A stretch of 8,302 nucleotides of DNA from contig PMAM01000130.1 in assembly GCA_003152595.1 (NCBI GenBank), positions 3,755 through 12,056 of the forward strand, in the 5' to 3' direction. Both the position numbers and the translations under genes were made by a program. Positions within the stretch are counted from its first letter, which is position 1. Each line of letters begins with the position of its first letter. Origin of the DNA: Acidobacterium sp. (GTDB lineage Bacteria > Acidobacteriota > Terriglobia > Terriglobales > Acidobacteriaceae). Positions 1-4,627 of the stretch are shown here, piece after piece. Under the pieces are notes generated by a model that had not been told where the DNA came from, searched no databases, and saw only the letters and a program-made list of their open reading frames with translations.

Positions 1-33
1 GCGACGGTCGGGGACGGGCTGGCCGGCGAGTGA
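1..33 (+). CDS. Possible C-terminal tail of an upstream plus-strand gene (partial)
   Basis: Frame 1 is open from the window edge and ends at a TGA at 31-33, giving the last ten residues ATVGDGLAGE. The only support is that a plus-strand hairpin terminator with a U-rich tail begins 25 bp later, as expected beyond the end of a gene. Ten residues are too few to identify a family, and frames 2 and 3 are also open here, so the call rests on context alone. Confidence 0.3.
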   Translation, partial: ATVGDGLAGE

Positions 34-57
34 GAGGAACTTGCACGGTGGAGAAAG

Positions 58-82
58 TGGCGGCTTGCGGGCCGCCATTTTT
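58..82 (+). terminator. Rho-independent terminator, probably bidirectional
   Basis: TGGCGGC (58-64) and GCCGCCA (71-77) form a perfect 7-bp GC-rich stem with a 6-nt loop. The plus strand continues with TTTTTATT, a good U-tract. The minus-strand antitoxin gene stops at 83-81, immediately beside the hairpin, and the minus strand reads CTTTCT after the stem, a weaker tract. It probably ends an incoming plus-strand transcript and may also end the toxin-antitoxin transcript from the right. Confidence 0.7.
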
Positions 83-566
83 ATTGGGCTGATTTGGGTT
101 GCCGGACTTTTGTTCGCGCGGGGCGTGCGGATTTCTTTTTGACCGTGAGCCGCAGGGGGATGGCGGAGGCCTCGTCGAAGAAGACGGCGGGGGAGACGTT
201 GAAGCGCCGGCTGAGGCGAGCGATGTGACCGCGGGTGAACTGGCGTTTGCCTCTCAGGATGAGCGAGGCTGAGGCCTGAAAGCCGAGTTCGGGGGTGAGC
301 TTGCCCTGGGAGACGCCGTTCCGCTCGAGGAGCAGACGCAGGACCTCCACGGGGCGGGCTTCGGGGAGCGGGTAGCGCAGGGTTTCGTAGTGCTCGATGA
401 GGAGAGTGAGGAGGTTGATGGCTTCCTGCTCGGCGGCGGTGGGCCTGGGTTTTGCGGTGAGGCTGAAGAGGGTGCAGGAGTATTCGGCGAGTTCTTCGTC
501 GGAACGGATGAGGCGGGGAGCGCCGCGGCGCATCATCTCAGCAGGATCGGCAAGGGTTTTGCTCAT
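81..566 (-). CDS. Second HigA-like antitoxin, XRE-type HTH, without its own toxin
   Basis: A 161-residue predicted DNA-binding protein of the HigA type. The N-terminal half (about 1-70) carries the motif NLLTLLIEHYETLRYP, as in E. coli-type HigA antitoxins that clasp the toxin. Residues about 73-131 form a Cro/C1-type helix-turn-helix ending RFNVSPAVFF, matching the HigA consensus RFGISPALF. The tail is basic (KKKSARPARTK). The ATG at 566 is preferred over one at 584 because AAAGG lies 9 nt upstream of it and nothing suitable precedes 584. It is about 76% identical over its first 136 residues to the antitoxin encoded at 598-1056, from which it is separated by 31 bp, so it is a tandem paralogue at the end of the same operon. 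No toxin gene accompanies it. It may retain HigB binding, serve as an extra repressor, or be an anti-addiction copy; the sequence does not decide between these. Confidence 0.85.
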   Translation of the reverse strand: MSKTLADPAEMMRRGAPRLIRSDEELAEYSCTLFSLTAKPRPTAAEQEAINLLTLLIEHYETLRYPLPEARPVEVLRLLLERNGVSQGKLTPELGFQASASLILRGKRQFTRGHIARLSRRFNVSPAVFFDEASAIPLRLTVKKKSARPARTKVRQPKSAQ

Positions 567-586
567 CGGAGAATACCTTTCCATCG
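563..586 (-). pseudogene. Possible relic of the last codons of a HigB toxin gene
   Basis: In the frame that overlaps the downstream antitoxin ATG by ATGA, the minus strand reads R-W-K-G-I-L-R-stop. The intact toxin ends N-W-D-K-G-V-L-R-stop in the same relation to its own antitoxin ATG. The match covers the shared ribosome-binding sequence AAAGG and the TTCTCCGATGA junction, with one codon missing. It shows that the duplicated segment included at least the 3' end of the toxin gene. Whether a whole toxin copy ever existed is inference. Constraint on the ribosome-binding site could explain part of the similarity. Confidence 0.4.
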
Positions 587-597
587 CAGGGCGAGGA

Positions 598-1056
598 CTA
601 CCGAGCTTTGGCTCGCGTGGATTTCTTCTTCATGTTGCGGCGCTCGGGGATGGCCGAGGTCTCGTCGAAGAAGACGGCGGGAGAGACCTTGAAGCGCTTG
701 CTGAGGCGAGCGATGTGACTGCGAGTGAACTGGCGCTGGCCTCTCATGATGACCGAGACGACAGCTTTGCAGCCGAGTTGGGGAGTAAGCATGCCCTGGG
801 AGAGGCCATCCCGTTCGACGAACTGGCGAAGGACCTCGAGGGGGCTGCCTTTGGGGACGGGATAACGCACGGTTTCGTAGTGCTCGATGAGGAGGGTGAG
901 GAGGTTGACCGCTTCCTGGTCCGCCGCGGTGGGCTTCGGCTTCGCGGTAAGGCTGAAGAGGGCACGAGTATATTCGGCGAGTTCCTGGTCGGAGCGGATA
1001 AGGCGTGGGGCACCGCGGCGGACCATCTCAGCGGGATCGGCGAGGGTCTTGCTCAT
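598..1056 (-). CDS. higA: HigA-family antitoxin (XRE-type HTH), partner of adjacent HigB
   Basis: A 152-residue antitoxin-type protein. The N-terminal region (1-70) has NLLTLLIEHYETVRYP, and residues 73-131 form a helix-turn-helix with GLSQGMLTPQLG, an SVIMRGQRQFT recognition segment and RFKVSPAVFF, in the order seen in E. coli HigA. The C-terminus is lysine/arginine rich. Its ATG (1056-1054) overlaps the toxin stop codon as ATGA, and AAAGGAG lies 9 nt upstream inside the toxin gene, so translation is probably coupled. A longer frame exists up to 1233 but it only runs through the toxin gene. By family analogy it should bind HigB and repress the shared promoter to the right of the toxin gene. 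Confidence 0.92.
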   Translation of the reverse strand: MSKTLADPAEMVRRGAPRLIRSDQELAEYTRALFSLTAKPKPTAADQEAVNLLTLLIEHYETVRYPVPKGSPLEVLRQFVERDGLSQGMLTPQLGCKAVVSVIMRGQRQFTRSHIARLSKRFKVSPAVFFDETSAIPERRNMKKKSTRAKAR

Positions 1057-1379
1057 CGGAGAACTCCTTTGTCCCAGTTGACGGGATTCTCGTATTGCTT
1101 GTTGTTCAGGAAGGAGCGAACCCAGATGTGGCCGTCGGCGATCGCACCGTCTTTCTCCCGCGCGTAATGAACCGTCGTCACCAGGCGGTATTTGTTCTGG
1201 TGGAGGCGGAAGATGACATAGTCGCCGACGCATTCGACGTCGGCGAATGTTTCACTGACTTCGCCGGGACTACGCCAGCGCTTGTCTTTGGCGATGGATC
1301 GCCAGGCTGCGATGGGTTTGGCCGCATCCCGGAACCGGTCTGCAGCTTCCTTCAGGAGTTTTGCCGTGAGAACGTGCAT
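1053..1379 (-). CDS. higB: HigB-family toxin (RelE-like ribosome-dependent mRNA interferase)
   Basis: A 108-residue protein that starts MHVLTAKLLKEAADRF and contains VIFRLHQNKYRLVTTVHY (55-72) followed by HIWVRSF...KQYENPVNW (84-102). This matches the layout of E. coli HigB (start MHLITQKALKDAAEKY, then the NELRVVAMV core, then a YIREVMTHKEYD-type end). Family members cleave mRNA on the translating ribosome. The Thr-His pair common before the conserved Tyr in the family is replaced here by N92-N93 before K-Q-Y96, so activity should not be assumed. The ATG at 1379 is preferred over an in-frame TTG at 1388 because the ATG protein aligns with HigB from its first residue; the Shine-Dalgarno sequence is weak (GGCGG). 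Toxin-first order is typical of higBA loci. It probably heads a three-gene operon whose promoter lies in the repeat-rich region to its right; no convincing -35/-10 pair was found. Confidence 0.9.
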   Translation of the reverse strand: MHVLTAKLLKEAADRFRDAAKPIAAWRSIAKDKRWRSPGEVSETFADVECVGDYVIFRLHQNKYRLVTTVHYAREKDGAIADGHIWVRSFLNNKQYENPVNWDKGVLR

Positions 1380-1518
1380 GAGAATCAACCGCCAGTTGTT
1401 TGGAGGATAGTTCGCAAGGTGCTAAGTGTCCAGATTACCGAGGGCATGTGGACAGAGCAGGTACGGTTCTGGATCGAAAACGCAGCAAAATTGCATTGAC
1501 ATGCACGACGGAGGATTC

Positions 1519-1668
1519 GACCGCTGGACGGATTCCGGTTCAAAAAGGCACAGCGAGTCCCGGGGGCGGTACTTTCGATTGAAATGCGGAGAGAAACCGA
1601 TTGACGGTCGAACAAATGGGGAGTCTTCTACTTGCTGTGGGGTGAACCTGGCGCTCCCCATGAGGGGC
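1519..1668. repeat. 150-bp direct repeat, copy 1
   Basis: This matches 1791-1940 without gaps, with about 19 differences in 150 bases by hand count (about 87% identity). The stretch from the hexamer TTGACG to the end is nearly invariant. Inverted motifs inside it include TTCGACCG (1516-1523, starting just outside) with CGGTCGAA (1605-1612), TTTC/GAAA around GATT (1573-1584), and TGGGGAG (1617-1623) with CTCCCCA (1654-1660). It has no coding potential of note. Confidence 0.88.
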
Positions 1669-1690
1669 GGGTGCCCGGTTTGGCGTGGGT

Positions 1691-1749
1691 GAAGCGGGAG
1701 CGGGAAGCCGGAAGCGAAAAGCGGGAAGCGAAAAGCGGGAAGTCAGAAG
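1691..1749. repeat. 14-bp tandem repeat (GAAGCGAAAAGCGG)
   Basis: Two exact copies of GAAGCGAAAAGCGG lie at 1711-1724 and 1725-1738 and are followed by GAAG. Degenerate related units (GAAGCGGGAGCGG, GAAGCCG) precede them from 1691. The purine-rich strand is the plus strand. Such low-complexity tracts typically vary by slippage. Nothing indicates a coding role. Confidence 0.8.
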
Positions 1750-1765
1750 GCTCGCGCGGCAGGAT

Positions 1766-1857
1766 GTTTCAGATTACCGCCCCCCTCGTTGACCGCTGAA
1801 CCGGGTCCCTTTCAAAAAGGCACAAGGCCCCGAGGGGGCGGTACTTTCGATTGAAAC
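1766..1857. repeat. Large imperfect inverted repeat overlapping direct-repeat copy 2
   Basis: GTTTCA (1766-1771) and TACCGCCCCCCTCG (1775-1788) are the reverse complement of CGAGGGGGCGGTA (1831-1843) and TGAAAC (1852-1857), apart from one extra C and a 5-nt length difference in the internal bulge. The left arm is thus an inverted partial copy of the end of the direct-repeat unit. The arms could fold into a 92-nt hairpin with a 42-nt loop, or mark a rearrangement between repeat copies. Confidence 0.65.
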
Positions 1858-1940
1858 GCGGAGAGAAACGGGTTGACGGTCGAACAAATGGGGAGTCTTC
1901 TGCTTGCTGTGGGGTGAACCTGGCGTTCCCCATTAGGGGC
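1791..1940. repeat. 150-bp direct repeat, copy 2
   Basis: The second copy of the unit at 1519-1668, displaced by 272 bp. In the 3' stem it has TTCCCCA where copy 1 has CTCCCCA opposite TGGGGAG. In the 5' stem it has TTGACCG where copy 1 has TCGACCG opposite CGGTCGA. Both changes leave G-U pairing possible if the plus strand is transcribed. Confidence 0.88.
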
Positions 1941-1945
1941 CTGGA

Positions 1946-2047
1946 GGTTTGCTGGTGGAGCTGAGGGTTTGCTGGTGGAGCTGAGGTTTGCTGGTGGAGC
2001 TGAGAGCGCTGGCGGAGCTGAGAGCGCTGGCGGAGCTGAGAGCGCTG
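1946..2047. repeat. Tandem array of 18-20 bp units sharing core GCTGGYGGAGCTGAG
   Basis: Three units with a GGTTT-type linker (1946-1965, 1966-1985, 1986-2004, the last missing one G) each contain the core GCTGGTGGAGCTGAG. Two units with an AGC linker (2005-2022 and 2023-2040) contain GCTGGCGGAGCTGAG, and a partial AGCGCTG ends at 2047. The array stops 24 bp beyond the ABC ATPase stop codon. The ordered block structure, three of one variant and then two of the other, suggests stepwise local expansion. Confidence 0.92.
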
Positions 2048-2070
2048 ATCAGGGGTGGGCCAGTGTCCAG

Positions 2071-2841
<771 letters not shown>

Positions 2842-2901
2842 GAGGGCTCCTGTTGCCATGGTGATGGTACGCCGCGCGCGCCGGACCGCCGTTCCTGGCG
2901 C

Positions 2902-4296
2902 TTACGATGAAGACGACGAGCTGTCTTTCGGCGGAGCCGCCAGGGAGGTGTCCTGTTTGACCAGGGAATTCTCCTTAAGGTCACGCAACACGCGATAGGT
3001 GCCGGTGACGATGCGGTCGCCGCTCTTCAGGCCGCTGGTGACTTCGATGTCGGTAGCGCCGGTAATGCCGGTGTTGACGGGCAGGAAGTGGACGCGATCC
3101 TTGCCGTTGACCTTGCTCACGACGAAGACACCCTGGATCTCCTGGCTCGGCTGAGAATTGCTCGTCGCGGCCGAAACGGTGGAGGAGGAACCGGGCGTCG
3201 TGGTGTCGTTGAGGTGCTTCGGATCGCGCATGGTGAGCGCCTGAATAGGAACCGCGACGATGTTGTCCTTCTTCGCGGTGGTGATCTTCGCCGTGCAGGA
3301 GAGGCCGGGGCGCAACTCGTCCGAAGGCTGATCGAGAGTGACGACCACTTTGAAGTCTTTGGCTTCTTCAACGCCGCTGGTGGACTGGCTGGTGGAGACG
3401 CCGGTCGAGCGCAGGAGAGCCTGGTCGCCAACTTCGGTGACACGGCCTTTGAAGATTTTGCCGGGCAAAGCGTCGACGGTGACATCCGCTACCTGGCCAT
3501 TGGCCACGTTAACGATGTCGGTCTCGTCGACTTTGACCTCGGCGGTGATGACCGACATGTCGGCGAGGGTCATGAGGGTAGAGCCTTCGGTGTTCTGGAT
3601 GCCCTGGACGACCATCTCGCCCTGGCGGACGGGCTCGTTGGTGACGATGCCGTCGAAGGGAGCGATGGCGATGGTTCGGTTGAGGTAATCCTGCTGGGTC
3701 GCGAGGGTGGCCTGCTGGGTCTGGAGATGGCCGCGAGCTGAGGCGGTCTGCGCGCGGGCCTGGGCCAGGCCGGCATCAGCCTGCGAGAGGCTGGCGACGT
3801 CGAGATCGTAGGCGGCCTTCTTGGCGTCGAAGTCCTGTTTGGACATGACTTGTGCCTGGAAGAGAGCCTGAGCGCGGTCGTAGTCGAGCTTCTTCTGTTC
3901 GAGGTCGGCTTTGGCGTGATCGACGTTGGCTTCGGCGGTCTTTTCGGCGGCGATGTAGGAATTGATGTCGGTGCGGTAGGAGGCGATGGTGGCGACCTGA
4001 GCGTCGACGTTGGCCTTCTGCTGCACGTTCTCGATGGTGGCGATGATCTGGCCCTTCTTGACGTGGTCGCCTTCATTGACGTAGAAGCGGGTGACGCGGC
4101 CCATGGCATTGGCGCCGATGTTGACGTAAGTCTTAGGTCTAATCTGGCCGGTGGCACTGACCACGGAGACCAGATTCTCGCGTGAAACGGTACCGATGAG
4201 GACCTTGGTGTAGCCGGACTGGGCCCGAATGACGGTGAACCCCACAATTGCGCCGAAAACCACGACAGCACCGATGATGAGCAGAATCTTTTTCAA
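2902..4296 (-). CDS. MacA/HlyD-family periplasmic efflux adaptor
   Basis: A 464-residue inner-membrane-anchored periplasmic adaptor, expected to link an ABC inner-membrane complex to an outer-membrane channel. Residues 3-24 (KKILLIIGAVVVFGAIVGF) form the anchor. The lipoyl half-motifs are at about 55-95 (GRVTRFYVNEGDHVKKGQ) and 205-245 (IAPFDGIVTNEPVRQGEMV). A helical coiled-coil hairpin spans about 95-205, a beta-barrel domain 250-340, and a membrane-proximal domain 345-435 with a Thr/Ser/Asn-rich insert at 365-385. The C-terminus is a run of serines. The chosen start is TTG at 4296, because AAGGA lies 8 nt upstream and it yields MKKILL. An upstream in-frame extension to 4479 has no family similarity and crosses the inverted repeats of the divergent promoter region. 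Its partner ATPase gene follows after 60 bp. Confidence 0.92.
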   Translation of the reverse strand: MKKILLIIGAVVVFGAIVGFTVIRAQSGYTKVLIGTVSRENLVSVVSATGQIRPKTYVNIGANAMGRVTRFYVNEGDHVKKGQIIATIENVQQKANVDAQVATIASYRTDINSYIAAEKTAEANVDHAKADLEQKKLDYDRAQALFQAQVMSKQDFDAKKAAYDLDVASLSQADAGLAQARAQTASARGHLQTQQATLATQQDYLNRTIAIAPFDGIVTNEPVRQGEMVVQGIQNTEGSTLMTLADMSVITAEVKVDETDIVNVANGQVADVTVDALPGKIFKGRVTEVGDQALLRSTGVSTSQSTSGVEEAKDFKVVVTLDQPSDELRPGLSCTAKITTAKKDNIVAVPIQALTMRDPKHLNDTTTPGSSSTVSAATSNSQPSQEIQGVFVVSKVNGKDRVHFLPVNTGITGATDIEVTSGLKSGDRIVTGTYRVLRDLKENSLVKQDTSLAAPPKDSSSSSS

Positions 4297-4339
4297 AGCA
4301 GTATTCCTTCGCGAACGTTTACGCAAAACCTGGGGAGGC

Positions 4340-4354
4340 AGTTCCCCGGGAACT
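4340..4354. promoter_or_regulatory. 15-bp near-perfect palindrome upstream of the adaptor gene
   Basis: AGTTCCC and GGGAACT are perfect 7-bp arms around a single central C, 43 bp from the TTG start of the adaptor gene. Its size and symmetry suit a dimeric repressor operator, but it could also act as RNA structure in the leader. No cognate regulator gene is visible beside it. Confidence 0.45.
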
Positions 4355-4403
4355 TCCGGCGCCAGACTTCGCCTGGGTCTGTGTTCACGGGCGATTCCCC
4401 AGG

Positions 4404-4427
4404 CCGGAACCGATAATCTGGTTCCGG
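4404..4427. promoter_or_regulatory. 24-bp inverted repeat CCGGAACC-N8-GGTTCCGG, candidate operator
   Basis: Perfect 8-bp arms flank the AT-rich spacer GATAATCT, the only AT-rich patch nearby. The spacer resembles a -10 element on either strand (GATAAT forward, GATTAT reverse), but neither has a matching -35 at the right distance. The AACC/GGTT half-sites resemble the arms of the palindrome at 4340-4354 (GGGAACT). Confidence 0.5.
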
Positions 4428-4566
4428 GCATCGTAAGCGCGGGTCCGCCAGGAGTTGCCGAAAGAGATTTCCACCCCATGATAACAGGTTGGCAGGCAGA
4501 TTCGTCTCACCCAGACAGGAGTCTGTCCGGAAGGTGCACGGGCTGCGGCGAGGCGACAGAAACTGC

Positions 4567-4595
4567 TTGAAAGGGCTGCGCCCGGCTCGTAGAAT
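4567..4595 (+). promoter_or_regulatory. Sigma-70-type promoter of the GWxTD gene
   Basis: TTGAAA (4567-4572) and TAGAAT (4590-4595) are separated by exactly 17 bp, each one or two bases from consensus. Transcription should start near 4602, leaving a leader of about 25 nt before the ATG at 4628 that includes AAGGAG (4610-4615). The upstream in-frame TTG at 4595 overlaps the -10 box, so it cannot be the start codon of a transcript from this promoter. Confidence 0.75.
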
Positions 4596-4627
4596 TGAAT
4601 GCACCCGCGAAGGAGCAGTGCCGCCGT

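Larger units (their letters stand above)
1380..2070. other. 690-bp gene-free, repeat-rich intergenic region
   Basis: This lies between the start of the toxin gene and the stop of the ABC ATPase gene, both on the minus strand. Short open frames on both strands run through the repeats but have no recognisable domain and no well-placed ribosome-binding site. Positions 1380-1517 must contain the toxin-antitoxin promoter, although no clear hexamers are visible. The rest is occupied by a 150-bp direct repeat, an inverted partial copy, a 14-bp tandem repeat and an 18-20 bp tandem array. Confidence 0.75.
4297..4627. promoter_or_regulatory. Divergent regulatory region between efflux operon and GWxTD gene
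   Basis: These 331 bp separate the two oppositely oriented genes. They contain several inverted repeats: AGTTCCC-C-GGGAACT (4340-4354), CCTGGGGA (4329-4336) with TCCCCAGG (4396-4403), CCGGAACC-N8-GGTTCCGG (4404-4427) and GACAG-GAGT-CTGTC (4514-4527). The promoter of the rightward gene is clear (4567-4595). No good -35/-10 pair was found for the leftward efflux operon. The repeats lie mainly on the efflux-operon side, so they are more likely to act on that promoter or its 5' leader. Confidence 0.65.

Noticed and set aside
397..1167. A 256-codon open frame on the plus strand across both antitoxin genes
   Set aside because: It is antisense to two clearly recognisable antitoxins, its internal repetition only mirrors their duplication, and its translation has no recognisable domain.
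1056..1233. N-terminal extension of the first antitoxin through the toxin gene to 1233
   Set aside because: The toxin frame is conserved HigB, and the ATGA junction with AAAGGAG marks the real antitoxin start. The duplicated copy begins at the same MSKTLADPAE.
1426..1692. An 88-codon plus-strand open frame over the first repeat copy
   Set aside because: No recognisable domain or convincing ribosome-binding site, its composition changes with the repeat, and the frame is not maintained in the second copy.
1518..1857. CRISPR-like repeats: both copies end in ...CGATTGAAA(C/T), resembling the ATTGAAAC end of some CRISPR repeats
   Set aside because: There are only two such sites, 272 bp apart, the similarity extends over 150 bp instead of about 30, there are no regular spacers, and no cas gene is present.
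4297..4479. N-terminal extension of the efflux adaptor to an ATG at 4479
   Set aside because: The extension would place 61 non-family residues before the membrane anchor and cover the inverted repeats. The TTG at 4296 has AAGGA 8 nt upstream and gives MKKILL directly before the hydrophobic anchor.
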